A stretch of 64,000 bases of DNA from Nitrososphaerota archaeon (GCA_023379805.1 JAMCPI010000016.1:72514-136513); one strand, 5' to 3'. Numbered from the stretch's first letter, positions 52,373 to 60,531 are shown. A program made the numbers and translations. Notes: generated from the sequence alone by a model not told the origin.

Positions 52373-53473
52373 CTATGAAGTCCGTTTAAACCTCTGTTCA
52401 AGCTTCTCCAAGACTGAGTGAAGGGTGGTGTATTCCATCTCTTCAGGCCCTAGTCTAGCAGGCATGAAGGGGCCATGCCGCCTGAGATAGTCAGCGATCT
52501 CGTTAGCCTTAGTTCGAGCAAGATCGAACGCGGGATCATCGAATAGGTCAGCCGGACCAACCAGCTTCCCGTTCGCGATGTTGAAGCCTAAGCCGAGAAC
52601 TCTCGGAGGACCATCGAACCGTGTACAGTTAGCGTTCTTCATTCCAACAGGCATTAACGGCCCGTTATGGGAGCCTCTCATCCATCCTGCGACTAGGTGA
52701 GGGAACGCGAAAGGCTCTAGGATCTCGCCTGCAGCAGGGAGACCGTGCTGTGCCCTGACGAACACTACAGGATCGTCCTTTCCGACATATTTTCCAGCTA
52801 TAAGCGCTAGTCGAGTGGTGCTGGCGACTGCAGCTAACTGGTTATCTCGTTTCGCGTGGATTGATTGAATAATGTATCGGCCAGTATTTCCGATAAGTGC
52901 AAGCAGATCGTAGGACTCTTCAGGGGTGTGAAGATCAACAAACTTGTCCTCCATCACATCCATAACGCGGAAGACAGCGCCATCATGCAGCCGCTCGTCA
53001 ATCACGAGTCCAGCTGTGCAGAACGGATCGGCGAAAATCCTGTAGAGAGGTAGGTTCCAAGCACCTGGCTCAGTCTTGTCCGCCATAAAGATAAGCACAG
53101 TCTCAGCTGGGCGCTCTTCAAACTCGGCCTCCGCGACACCGGGTCCCATTCCCTTCAGGTTACCGGAGAAGGCTGTTGCTAGAAGATCTTGGCCTGCAGC
53201 GTAAAGTTTGAGCCTCTTAGAGACGTTTTCCGTTACTTGGGTAAAGGTGTCCCAAGCCAGTTTATGCACCTCATCGTTACCTTCTCCATTTGTGTGCGTC
53301 ATAATTAGCTCAAGGTCGTCTCCAGCGTGGGTAACGTAGAAGTCGGTTAACAAGCCGGATTCTTTCGCTTCACCGAGCTTCTTCCTAGCCTCCTCCATCT
53401 GCTCCGGGATGACGGTGTAGTGACCCGATAAGCTTCCGACGTCTGCTTTGATAACGGATAAGGTGATCTTCAA
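52373..53473 (-). CDS. fbp: Fructose-1,6-bisphosphate aldolase/phosphatase (bifunctional)
   Basis: A 366-residue type V FBP aldolase/phosphatase from TTG 53473. The protein begins KITLSVIKADVGSLSGHY, the conserved metal- and substrate-binding N-terminus. Further blocks include THTNGEG, TAFSGNLKGMGPG, MADKTEPGAWNLPLYRIFADPF and GSHNGPLMP. It converts triose phosphates directly to fructose-6-phosphate, marking gluconeogenesis. The downstream partner is triosephosphate isomerase. Confidence 0.96.
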   Translation of the reverse strand: MKITLSVIKADVGSLSGHYTVIPEQMEEARKKLGEAKESGLLTDFYVTHAGDDLELIMTHTNGEGNDEVHKLAWDTFTQVTENVSKRLKLYAAGQDLLATAFSGNLKGMGPGVAEAEFEERPAETVLIFMADKTEPGAWNLPLYRIFADPFCTAGLVIDERLHDGAVFRVMDVMEDKFVDLHTPEESYDLLALIGNTGRYIIQSIHAKRDNQLAAVASTTRLALIAGKYVGKDDPVVFVRAQHGLPAAGEILEPFAFPHLVAGWMRGSHNGPLMPVGMKNANCTRFDGPPRVLGLGFNIANGKLVGPADLFDDPAFDLARTKANEIADYLRRHGPFMPARLGPEEMEYTTLHSVLEKLEQRFKRTS

Positions 53474-53554
53474 GATTTAATCCTCCGATAAACGCCTCTT
53501 CGGCTTTCTATAAGATAAACGTTGTCGATTAAATTTTTTACTGAATCTGCGCGG

Positions 53555-53650
53555 TTAGTTGTCTTCGTCCCAGTCTTCGTCGAGATCCTCTAGGTCGTCG
53601 AGATCCTCTTCTGACTCGAAATCGTCTTCGCTTGCCATTAAACCGAACAT
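53555..53650 (-). CDS. Acidic 31-residue microprotein
   Basis: MFGLMASEDDFESEEDLDDL and a further eleven mostly acidic residues, ending at a TAA at 53555. About half of the residues are Asp or Glu. A clear BoxA (ttataaatag, minus strand 53671-53680) places transcription start at about the ATG, so the message is leaderless. The promoter and start agreement argue for a real gene. The role is unknown; acidic tails of this kind may bind basic proteins or metals. Confidence 0.6.
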   Translation of the reverse strand: MFGLMASEDDFESEEDLDDLEDLDEDWDEDN

Positions 53651-53670
53651 AGCCTTCTCCCAAAGAGGAT

Positions 53671-53680
53671 CTATTTATAA
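53671..53680 (-). promoter_or_regulatory. BoxA of acidic microprotein gene
   Basis: ttataaatag on the minus strand, centred about 26 bp before the ATG at 53650, gives a leaderless start. Confidence 0.6.
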
Positions 53681-53821
53681 CATTTTCTTTTTAACCGTTT
53701 CCTGCTCAAAATCAGAAGCGGCTAAAAAGCGCGCGATGTATCTATTCACATATTAAGACGCATTCCGTAACAATCCTCAGATGATTCGAACAGCCTAAAT
53801 ATAACATAGGAAAGATTAAAA

Positions 53822-54454
53822 TTGGATGTGCGCAAATTTAACTGCTACACCGACGACCTAACTGAAGCAGCCGACATTGTCAAAAAAGGGGGGGTAGTCA
53901 TCTATCCAACCGATACGTTATACGGAATAGGCTGCAACCCCTACAACGAAGAGGCAATTGAAAAGGTGGTTCGGTTGAAGCGACGTGGTGCACAACCGTT
54001 GCCTGTACTCTGCTCAGATATTGGTAGAGCAGAGACCTTGGTGCACCTAGGGGAGACTGGGCGCCAGCTAGCTAACCGGTTTTGGCCCGGCGGACTCACA
54101 ATAGTTGCGAAGGCTATTGACAAAAACCTGCCCAGCAGGCTCACTGGCTCCTCAGGCACACTCGGTGTCCGAGTTCCGGATCATCAGGGAGCTTTGAAAC
54201 TAATCTCTCTCTGCGGAGGCTGCTTGATAGGGACAAGCGCAAACATCTCGGGAGAACCTGCGCTCGAAACACCTGAAGAGATACTTGAAGTATTTGACGA
54301 GAAATTTGATGCTTTAATCTACGGAGGCGAAAAGTCTTTAGGCACCCCTTCAAGCGTCGTCGATGTGGTCGATGGCAATCTACGCATCGTCCGTGAAGGA
54401 CTTGTTCCGTCAGAGAGGATATTGCAGTCGATTAGAGATAAAAAAAGTAGGTAG
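53822..54454 (+). CDS. sua5: L-threonylcarbamoyladenylate synthase (Sua5/YrdC)
   Basis: A 210-residue enzyme that makes threonylcarbamoyl-AMP from Thr, bicarbonate and ATP for tRNA t6A modification. It has GGVVIYPTDTLYGIGCN, KRRGAQPLPVLC, FWPGGLTIV, GVRVPDH and IGTSANISGEPA, all YrdC-domain blocks. The C-terminal Sua5 extension domain is absent, as in YrdC-type proteins. The start is TTG 53822 or GTG 53828; BoxA taaatataac at 53794-53803 makes either nearly leaderless. It is followed at once by a THUMP-domain gene, with Cgi121 convergent. Confidence 0.95.
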   Translation: MDVRKFNCYTDDLTEAADIVKKGGVVIYPTDTLYGIGCNPYNEEAIEKVVRLKRRGAQPLPVLCSDIGRAETLVHLGETGRQLANRFWPGGLTIVAKAIDKNLPSRLTGSSGTLGVRVPDHQGALKLISLCGGCLIGTSANISGEPALETPEEILEVFDEKFDALIYGGEKSLGTPSSVVDVVDGNLRIVREGLVPSERILQSIRDKKSR

Positions 54455-54460
54455 TTGCGG

Positions 54461-54997
54461 ATGGTAGAGAAGAACACTTTCCTATTGACGACGGCTCGAG
54501 GAGCCGAGGACTCAGGTGGATCGGAGATGTATATGCTCCTAACCGAGTTCGGTGATAGCAGAGCGAAGATTACTCGAACCGGCGTATCAGGTGTTTTGCT
54601 TGTAGAAACAGAGCTTCCTCATCAGGAAGTTATTGAGATGTTGAAGAAGATGATGGAGTTTGAGCCTTGGCGTGCTCGATCAATGCTTCGGCTGATACCG
54701 GTTGAAAAAGTGGTGGATCTTGATATTGAGCAGATCAAGGAATCCGTGAAGCCTCTGATGGAGAAAATAGGGCCGGAAGAGTCTTTCAGGATAACGATCG
54801 AGAAGCGACACTCGGATCTGTCGCGAGGTGATTTAATTGAGGCCATTGCTTCGACAACGAGTCGTAGAGTAGATTTGGAGAACCCTGATTGGGTTGTTCT
54901 CGTAGAAGTTATCCGCGACACAGTTGGCCTCTCAGTAGTGAGACCATCACAAATCATCAGTGTAGTCAAAGTTAAACGCGGAGACGCTCAGTCGTAA
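54461..54997 (+). CDS. THUMP-domain RNA-modification protein (Tan1-like)
   Basis: About 178 residues. The N-terminal TTARGAEDSGGSEMYMLLTEFGD and the THUMP core (SFRITIEKRHSDLSRGDLIEAIAS, VDLENPDWVVLVEVI) match the TAN1/THUMPD1 group that presents tRNA to the ac4C acetyltransferase. There is no catalytic domain. ATG 54461 is preferred over TTG 54455. It lies directly after sua5 with a gap of a few bases, so the pair is cotranscribed and points to tRNA modification. Confidence 0.88.
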   Translation: MVEKNTFLLTTARGAEDSGGSEMYMLLTEFGDSRAKITRTGVSGVLLVETELPHQEVIEMLKKMMEFEPWRARSMLRLIPVEKVVDLDIEQIKESVKPLMEKIGPEESFRITIEKRHSDLSRGDLIEAIASTTSRRVDLENPDWVVLVEVIRDTVGLSVVRPSQIISVVKVKRGDAQS

Positions 54998-55027
54998 ACG
55001 GATAAGAAAGTAAAAGTGTTTTTTGAC

Positions 55028-55549
55028 TTACCGGTGCAATAGAGCAACCGTGGCCCTCTCAGCCAAGATTCCTGATAGACAGTTGTTCCGCGACTGAAGA
55101 GTAGATTCTAAGGTTTTATCCTCAATACCGTGATGTTTTCTGAGCGCAGCCTCCTTCTCCGGAGTCAAAATCAAAAGATCTTCAGAAACTTCACCTAGCT
55201 GGCTGACAACATCCGCTATCCGCTTCAGCGCACCCTCTTTTCCAACAACTATGAATATAACGTCAAACCTGCCTTTCTTGAGACCGACAGTGGCTAGTGC
55301 GTTAGCGACCCTGGAGTCACAGGCTACTCGCAGAAGAATCTCGATGTCGAACTTAGCCCGTGATATCCGCCGCTTATCCGCAGTCCACGCCTGACGAACC
55401 ACCGCCCAAAGATGACTCAAATCAGCTACAAACCGGGCATCTACAGCCTGCACAGCAACAGCGTCTATTGCACTGGTTCTCAGATGTTCCATAAATGATG
55501 TTGGCGCATCAACATCCACCCCCTTAACAGGGATTGCAGCGGCCCTCAC
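55028..55549 (-). CDS. cgi121: KEOPS complex subunit Cgi121
   Basis: A 173-residue protein from GTG 55549. The pattern FDIEILLRVACDSRVANAL, LKKGRFDVIFIVVG and a C-terminal helix rich in Leu matches Cgi121/TPRKB, the KEOPS subunit that binds the 3-prime CCA end of tRNA and Bud32. It is convergent with the sua5-tan1 pair, 31 bp apart, making a local t6A cluster. The other KEOPS genes are outside the window. The start region before the first helix is less well conserved. Confidence 0.8.
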   Translation of the reverse strand: MRAAAIPVKGVDVDAPTSFMEHLRTSAIDAVAVQAVDARFVADLSHLWAVVRQAWTADKRRISRAKFDIEILLRVACDSRVANALATVGLKKGRFDVIFIVVGKEGALKRIADVVSQLGEVSEDLLILTPEKEAALRKHHGIEDKTLESTLQSRNNCLSGILAERATVALLHR

Positions 55550-55592
55550 ATCATCTTCCAGACGAATCGTGTGTAGGTGGATAGTTACTCAC

Positions 55593-55850
55593 TCAGCCTC
55601 CATGGGAGACGGGAATCAGTGTCACTTCATCACCAGACTCTAGAACGACTCCAATATCTCCGGATATCGCGACACCGTTAACCGCGACTAGGACGCTGGA
55701 CAGTAGCTCAGAGTAATCTACTTCCGCTTCGCCTTCGATTCCGTAAACAGTTTTCAAGGCCGCGGCGAGCTCAACAGAGTTCTGATTAAACGTGAATATT
55801 TCTCCACCCAGCCTCTTTCCGAGGCTCCCGAGAACCTTAATCCTAATCAT
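55593..55850 (-). CDS. MoaD/ThiS-like ubiquitin-fold sulfur carrier
   Basis: An 85-residue beta-grasp protein: IRIKVLGSLGKRLGGEIF, VVLESGDEVTLIPVSHGG. It ends in Gly-Gly, which is needed for adenylation and thiocarboxylation. It could donate sulfur to MoaE (15606-16040), act in tRNA thiolation, or serve as a SAMP-type protein modifier. No E1-like ligase is adjacent. It lies 42 bp upstream of the cgi121 start on the same strand. Confidence 0.85.
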   Translation of the reverse strand: MIRIKVLGSLGKRLGGEIFTFNQNSVELAAALKTVYGIEGEAEVDYSELLSSVLVAVNGVAISGDIGVVLESGDEVTLIPVSHGG

Positions 55851-55903
55851 GACCGGTTAACAGCACCTTCACAATAGGCCACTAGGCCTACTAGTTATGT
55901 GCA

Positions 55904-56116
55904 CTATTCTGCGGCAACTTCTAGAATCGCTGGTTCAGTCTTCGGTGAACTGAGTTTCATCTCCCGAGTAATGATCCCAGCTATCTGGTTCCTCAACGCC
56001 TTCGACTTTACGTTAGCGACCTTCTCCAAGACTTCCTTGTTCTTCTCGAAGTCATCACTAAAAGAGGCGCGGTGCGCTTCCAAGACCTGATTTGCGATAC
56101 GCTTGATGCGATCCAT
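55904..56116 (-). CDS. rps17e: Small-subunit ribosomal protein S17e
   Basis: A 70-residue ribosomal protein with MDRIKRIANQVLEAHRASF, DDFEKNKEVLEKVANVKSK and LRNQIAGIITREM, the S17e core. The N-terminus is shorter than in many homologues and the C-terminal tail is acidic. A BoxA ttatata near 56147-56153 serves it. It is a stand-alone or last-in-run gene upstream of the MoaD-like gene. Confidence 0.9.
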   Translation of the reverse strand: MDRIKRIANQVLEAHRASFSDDFEKNKEVLEKVANVKSKALRNQIAGIITREMKLSSPKTEPAILEVAAE

Positions 56117-56461
56117 TAGTACTTACCACGGAAAGGTCTCTGCGGCACAGACTATATAACTTAACCCACATATTTCTCCGTAAACAAGGGTAAACACCTA
56201 CGGGGCCTCACCGATATTCACACATAAGCAGGAAAGAGGTGCTTATCATGATGTTGCCGAGAGAAAAAAATTCTTTACTTATCTAACATGGAGCAAGTGA
56301 ACTTTCCTCCGCCTTTGATGGCTCTAATGACGTGTCAGTGCAGAATAATGCGGCAAGACTAGCGCACTTCTTATCAGGGCAATATATCTAGACCACTTAC
56401 TCAATATGCAACAACTGAGCAAAAAATAAAAACATGTCCCGACAACCAATAATGTTCTCAC
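56117..56461. other. Intergenic interval between divergent genes
   Basis: The left end carries the S17e promoter and the right end a BoxA-like aaaaaataaaa before the gene at 56462. A 6-bp hairpin (taagca, tgctta) lies near 56225-56245. Nothing else is seen. Confidence 0.5.
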
Positions 56462-56803
56462 TTGCCTAAGAGTGATGCTCCGCGAAACCCTACGCGGAAA
56501 GAGTTCGATGGCCTTTTAATGCGGATGATCGACGACAATCTACTTCAGGTTTTCGGCAGCAGCGCTACGGATACGATTTTCCTGTATTTTGACAGGAGAA
56601 ACGGTTGGTCGAAAGAAGACATCCCGAGTCATGTGGATGAGTTCATCATCGGCCTGCAAGATTTGCTCGGCATCGGCGCAACCTCACTTGAACGGCTTTT
56701 GCTAAAGACGCTCTGTACCAACCTTAAGATGAATTACGATCCTGAGTCGAACGTAAAGTTCGCTACATACGTGCAAAAACTGAGGGCGCAGTTTGAGGAG
56801 TAA
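56462..56803 (+). CDS. Conserved-looking hypothetical protein next to response regulator
   Basis: A 113-residue protein from TTG 56462. It is helical and acidic, with FDGLLMRMIDDNLLQVFG, TIFLYFDRRNGW and LLLKTLCTNLKMNY blocks and no membrane segment. No family is named with confidence. It sits about 35 bp upstream of a CheY-like response regulator on the same strand and may be part of the same signalling unit. Confidence 0.6.
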   Translation: MPKSDAPRNPTRKEFDGLLMRMIDDNLLQVFGSSATDTIFLYFDRRNGWSKEDIPSHVDEFIIGLQDLLGIGATSLERLLLKTLCTNLKMNYDPESNVKFATYVQKLRAQFEE

Positions 56804-56838
56804 CGAGTTGTTGGAGAAAAAAGAAGGTGACTTATTGA

Positions 56839-57294
56839 ATGAATAAGAAAAGAATCCTGATAGTAGATGACGACAAGACTATTCTCACAAGCTTCAGCGA
56901 GATCCTGCAGTCGAAAGGCTACAGCATCGATACAGCCGAGAACGGAACAGAGGCACTAGCAAAAACAGACAAGGCGTTCTATAACCTAGTCCTGCTGGAC
57001 ATAAAGCTCCCAGACATGGAAGGCATAGATCTACTGAACTCGATAAAAGAAACCAGTCCCAAAATGATGAAGATAGTGATTTCAGGATACGCAAGCCTCG
57101 AAAACTCTGTAGCAGCTCTAAACCGAGGAGCAGACGCATACCTCATAAAACCCGTCGACCCCGAAGAACTAGTAAGAGTAGTAGGTGAAAAACTGAAAAA
57201 GCAAGAGATATCTGGAAATATGAGCCAAGAAAAGGTCAGCGAATGGATAGAGAGCCGCGTACGCAAACTAGCGCAGGAATCCGAAGACAATTAA
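56839..57294 (+). CDS. CheY-like response regulator
   Basis: A 151-residue receiver-domain protein. The acidic pocket is VDDDK near residues 9-13, the phosphoacceptor is D54 (LLDIKLPDMEG), then Ser in VISGYAS and the conserved Lys in LIKPVD. A 30-residue helical tail follows (EWIESRVRKLAQESED), so there is no output DNA-binding domain. It needs a histidine kinase from elsewhere. It is probably cotranscribed with the preceding gene. Confidence 0.93.
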   Translation: MNKKRILIVDDDKTILTSFSEILQSKGYSIDTAENGTEALAKTDKAFYNLVLLDIKLPDMEGIDLLNSIKETSPKMMKIVISGYASLENSVAALNRGADAYLIKPVDPEELVRVVGEKLKKQEISGNMSQEKVSEWIESRVRKLAQESEDN

Positions 57295-57405
57295 CAGCCT
57301 AAAGGGCCAAGAAGCGTCAGAGACAAACAGCCCCTGATCAAAAGACAACATCTAGTTCTGCTTGAACACAAAAACCTTATCAGAAACGGCTGAGAAAAAA
57401 GTATT

Positions 57406-57900
57406 ATGCCGTTCTCGTTAAGCAGTTCAAGCTTCAAAAACGGCGAGAAAATACCGGCTCAACACACCTGCGACGGTAGTAACGTATCACCCGCTCTGTC
57501 CTGGACAAATCCTCCGAATGGAACAGAGTCCTTCGCACTCATAGTGGATGATCCGGACGCCCCATGGGGCATATTCAATCACTGGGTCCTCTTCAATATC
57601 CCTAAGAGTACCACTCAGTTGCCTGAGGGTGTACCAAGCAAAGCAATCCTCGACAACGGCGCAGTCCAAGGTAAAACCAGCTTTAACACGATTGGCTACG
57701 GCGGTCCATGTCCACCTACAGGGCCACCTCACAACTATCGATTCCATGTTTATGCGTTAGACACAATACTTGATCTTAAAGCAGGTGCATCAAGAAGTGC
57801 TGTTCTAAACGCGATCAAGAACCATGTGCTGGGCGAGGCGGAGTTAACCGCCAAATATAGCAGAGCTCAACTAACAAGCTTAAGATCAGCCCCAAGGTAG
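57406..57900 (+). CDS. PEBP / YbhB-YbcL family protein
   Basis: A 164-residue phosphatidylethanolamine-binding-protein fold. It shows CDGSNVSPALSW, VDDPDAPWGIFNHW and GPCPPTGPPHNYRFHVYAL, the anion-binding pocket motifs. These proteins bind small anions or lipids; the archaeal role is unknown. There is no signal peptide. Its 3-prime end overlaps that of the convergent TatD gene by 34 bp. Confidence 0.93.
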   Translation: MPFSLSSSSFKNGEKIPAQHTCDGSNVSPALSWTNPPNGTESFALIVDDPDAPWGIFNHWVLFNIPKSTTQLPEGVPSKAILDNGAVQGKTSFNTIGYGGPCPPTGPPHNYRFHVYALDTILDLKAGASRSAVLNAIKNHVLGEAELTAKYSRAQLTSLRSAPR

Positions 57901-58646
57901 CTCTCAGAGTTCCGATGAACCATCGTAACTGTGTCGTCATAAGGCATCTTTAGAATAGAAGCTATTGTAAACAGCACGCTTGGAAGGAAGGACGGAAGCG
58001 CCATTCGACCTCCGAAGCATCCACCGAAGTGCACGGGCCCGTCAGTTTCAGTCAAGATGTATTCAGAAGACATCGAAGCGACCAGTTGTCGCTTGTTTTT
58101 AGAGTAAACCAGCGCGGGGCCGAATGACGCATAATACCCCCTTGAATTGGCTTCACGCAGATCCTGCAAATCCCCCGCGAACCAGTGAAGCAGCACACCT
58201 TTCAAACTATACGACGGCAACATCCCCAGTATCTCGGTCAGAGTACCTCGGCTGTGAATAGATACAGGTTTACCTAGCTTTTCCGCAACCTCCAGCTGCA
58301 TTCTAAAGGCCTTAAATTGAGCCTCACTAACCTTATCCGTTGAACCCAGCCGCCTATCCAAGCCTATCTCACCAATCCCGGCCGCAACGCCCTTTGCTTC
58401 ATCTAGGAGATGCCAAAAACGATTGAGATCCGCGGCTTCAGCATTCTGCGGATGAATACCGATGAAGGGGACGATCTTGCCCTGAAACTCCTCTGCGAGC
58501 TTAAGGCTCTTCACAGAGGTTTCAAAGTCAACCGCAACTGATACAAGTATTATGCGAGTGGTTTTGAGGTAGGTCTTTATGTAAGGAAATAGAGCTTTGT
58601 AATCCTCGTCAGTTAAATGTATGTGAATATCAACTGGGCTAGCCAT
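57867..58646 (-). CDS. TatD-family metal-dependent hydrolase
   Basis: A 259-residue TIM-barrel hydrolase. Metal ligands are in VDIHIHL, IGEIGLDRR, SIHSRG, LLHWFAG and TETDGPV. Family members include 3-prime to 5-prime DNases and related phosphoesterases. It overlaps the PEBP gene at the 3-prime ends. The length is typical for archaeal TatD-like proteins. Confidence 0.9.
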   Translation of the reverse strand: MASPVDIHIHLTDEDYKALFPYIKTYLKTTRIILVSVAVDFETSVKSLKLAEEFQGKIVPFIGIHPQNAEAADLNRFWHLLDEAKGVAAGIGEIGLDRRLGSTDKVSEAQFKAFRMQLEVAEKLGKPVSIHSRGTLTEILGMLPSYSLKGVLLHWFAGDLQDLREANSRGYYASFGPALVYSKNKRQLVASMSSEYILTETDGPVHFGGCFGGRMALPSFLPSVLFTIASILKMPYDDTVTMVHRNSESYLGADLKLVS

Positions 58647-58814
58647 ATGTGACTTCTATCCGTTAGGAAGATGATATAATGCTTTTTACAAGCCGTTTTT
58701 CGCTAAATAGCTTCGTTTCAAACTACTACATGTCAGTTTGCAGAACAACTAAGAAGGCAGCCACGGTTGTTAATCATTTTCTCTGATTCCTCGGCTGTCA
58801 AAAATACGTTAACG

Positions 58815-59168
58815 CTACTTCATGCTGTACAGAATCACGCCGTCGATCGTATATACATCTACAGCCCAAGTTCCCCCTCTCGGCGTCGGCGGGTTTGAAA
58901 GTTTCTGCCCCCAGAAAGCAATTAAATTGCCAGTCGCCAAAGCGGTCTCTAACAAGGTCTGTAATCTATGCTCAGACGTTAAGACCGCGACCGTCTTTCC
59001 GGGTGTGTCACGTAGCGCGACTAGGGCATGACAGCCGATGAAGGTTGAAAGCGCATAGCCTTCGACTAGAGTCACATGACCAAACAGCTCTACTGTCGGC
59101 GCAGCAACCAACTTACCGATATCAACTTTGATTCCTCTCTCAATTTTTACTCGCTCCAAAATACTCAC
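58815..59168 (-). CDS. Hypothetical protein
   Basis: A 117-residue beta-rich protein with VELFGHVTLVEGYALSTFIGCH, ALRDTPGKTVAVLTSEH and GGTWAVDVYTIDGVILY. There are no membrane helices or metal motifs. The strand pattern suggests a small sensor or roadblock-like fold, but that is only an impression. It is a single gene between TatD and the histone region. Confidence 0.55.
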   Translation of the reverse strand: MSILERVKIERGIKVDIGKLVAAPTVELFGHVTLVEGYALSTFIGCHALVALRDTPGKTVAVLTSEHRLQTLLETALATGNLIAFWGQKLSNPPTPRGGTWAVDVYTIDGVILYSMK

Positions 59169-59492
59169 TCTTCATTAACGAAGACCATTGTAGTTAATAA
59201 AGATACAACATAACGATTATGATTTCTCATTTAGTGGTTGAATATTTATTCGGTGTAACATCCAACCAGCTGATGATTTAACGGAATCGTGTTCTGAAGT
59301 GGCCGTAGACGCGCACTTAAGCATGGTAGAGTCACATTTAGAGTCGGAATTGTGAGAAAAAGGTGTTAGCTGCTCCTTTATCGGCACCTATCGACTGAGA
59401 GGATTGGTTATTCCGAGAAAAACAGCAGATTAATGCCTTTTTATCCTGTGAAAGGTTAAATATTGACGTCTTTGCAAGATCATGCGGTAAAT
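59169..59492. other. Intergenic interval before histone gene
   Basis: No gene or RNA is called. The right end has the histone promoter (59456-59464). A box C-like ctgatga with a ctga further on occurs near 59271-59298 but the spacing and second half do not fit a C/D guide RNA. Confidence 0.4.
59456..59464 (+). promoter_or_regulatory. BoxA of histone gene
   Basis: ttaaatatt, with aaagg as BRE, places transcription start near 59485-59490, immediately before ATG 59493, and argues against the upstream in-frame TTG start. Confidence 0.6.
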
Positions 59493-59711
59493 ATGGCTGA
59501 AACCGAATTTGGGCTCGCTGCGCTCTACAGAATCATCAAGAAGGCGGGTGCAGAACGTGTTGGTGATGATGCTGCACAGGAGCTACGTGTTACACTTGAG
59601 CAGATTGGGGATAGAGTTGCGAAGCAGGCAGTAGAGTTTGCGGATCATGCTGGCCGCAAAACTGTGAAGGCCGCTGACATTAAGCTGGCTGTAAAGTCAC
59701 TTAATCTTTAG
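59493..59711 (+). CDS. Archaeal histone
   Basis: A 72-residue histone fold beginning [20 protein letters not shown], then [20 protein letters not shown] and [19 protein letters not shown], that is alpha1, alpha2 and alpha3 with the R-T/D pair. It wraps DNA as a dimer that can oligomerise. An in-frame TTG at 59463 would add ten residues, but the promoter position supports ATG 59493. The 3-prime end overlaps the convergent RHH gene by 11 bp. Confidence 0.95.
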   Translation: MAETEFGLAALYRIIKKAGAERVGDDAAQELRVTLEQIGDRVAKQAVEFADHAGRKTVKAADIKLAVKSLNL

Positions 59712-59880
59712 ACCCGCCACCACTGCCGCTAGTGGTCTTTTCCTTGGAGCGGTAGCTTTCAATCAGCTCAATGATGGTCTCGTCGAAGGTTCTTCTTTGG
59801 CCATCTTTAGCTGTGAGGGCCGCGGAGATCCTGGTCAGCTCTTTGTGTGTGCTGTCCGTGAGTTTCATCGTTTTGACCAA
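59701..59880 (-). CDS. RHH regulator / antitoxin-like protein
   Basis: A 59-residue protein starting [20 protein letters not shown], with a helix-turn-helix-like [13 protein letters not shown] and a flexible Ser/Gly tail. This is a VapB/CopG-type RHH domain. The TTG start at 59880 is supported by a strong ribosome site (ggaaggaggat) about eight bases upstream. It is divergent from the gene at 59964, with an operator-like site between them at 59909-59933. No toxin gene is recognised. Confidence 0.75.
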   Translation of the reverse strand: MVKTMKLTDSTHKELTRISAALTAKDGQRRTFDETIIELIESYRSKEKTTSGSGGGSKD

Positions 59881-59908
59881 GGCCGCTATCCTCCTTCCTT
59901 TTTACTAA

Positions 59909-59933
59909 TGGTAGTAGCAAATATATATGTTAC
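59909..59933. promoter_or_regulatory. Operator-like site between divergent genes
   Basis: tggtagtagcaaatatatat and the next bases match the site at 6681-6705 at 20 of 25 positions. The flanking ttactaatggtagtagc is a partial dyad and the core contains a TATA element usable in either direction. Confidence 0.5.
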
Positions 59934-59963
59934 TATAGGAAGTAATAAATACTAAGGGTAGTA

Positions 59964-60137
59964 ATGGGTATACCAGGGATATTAATGCGCTCCGAAACTA
60001 TTTCGGATAAGCAGACCCGGATTATCAACCGAAGTATTTACCAGTTGGATGAAGAGAACCGATCAGATATGCGGCTAGATACACTAACAGAAATGGATCG
60101 AATCCTTAGACGGTTAGACCAAATAGAGAAGGTTTGA
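59964..60137 (+). CDS. 57-residue divergent partner of RHH regulator
   Basis: MGIPGILMRSETISDKQTRI leads a charged helical protein ending LDQIEKV with many Arg and Asp residues. It reads away from the RHH gene; the TATA-like core at 59919-59930 would give a leader of about 12 bases. It has no toxin motif known to me. Its helical, charged nature suggests a second DNA- or protein-binding factor controlled by the same operator. Confidence 0.5.
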   Translation: MGIPGILMRSETISDKQTRIINRSIYQLDEENRSDMRLDTLTEMDRILRRLDQIEKV

Positions 60138-60531
60138 GAGACAAGTTGACGGGTAAAATCATTGCCCTAAGAAAAAAATCCGTAACAGCCCAAATGGGGT
60201 CTCGTCTCACATCATGTTCTAGGAATGTAAATTAGTACTGACTGTTTGCACGATGTTTTGTTACATAGACGATCATTATCAAAAAAGTCACTTGTTTTTC
60301 TGGGAGATATCGTAAGATCACGGGCGACCAACCCACCAGAGGGCTTGCTCTCTGGATGATCCTTATGCGGTATCTCCCATGCTTAAGCAGAGTCTGATCG
60401 ACTACTAGACGACAAAGAGTATAAGTTGATTACGATTTCCCTTCGCATCTGAGCAGTAAGCAAGAGAATCGATAGGAGGGATAGTTCTATCTTATCCACC
60501 TGAGTCTTATCTTATAAGTGGGGAGTTTAAA
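60138..60531. other. Intergenic region with a structured RNA candidate
   Basis: Apart from the hairpin at 60301-60379 and a promoter-like atcttataag near 60510-60519 for the Tsr3 gene, nothing is recognised. Confidence 0.5.
60301..60379 (+). ncRNA. Candidate structured RNA
   Basis: The ends tgggagatatcg and cggtatctccca pair over 12 bp with one G-U. Inside, taagatca pairs with tgatccttat through a bulge, and ccagag pairs with ctctgg around ggcttgct. The nested stem with an internal ggatgatcc resembles a kink-turn-bearing guide or regulatory RNA. No ACA box follows the closing stem, so it is not a standard H/ACA RNA. No family is assigned. Confidence 0.45.

Noticed and set aside
59271-59298. 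Possible box C/D guide RNA
   Set aside because: The second box pair and the terminal stem are missing, and the spacing is wrong.
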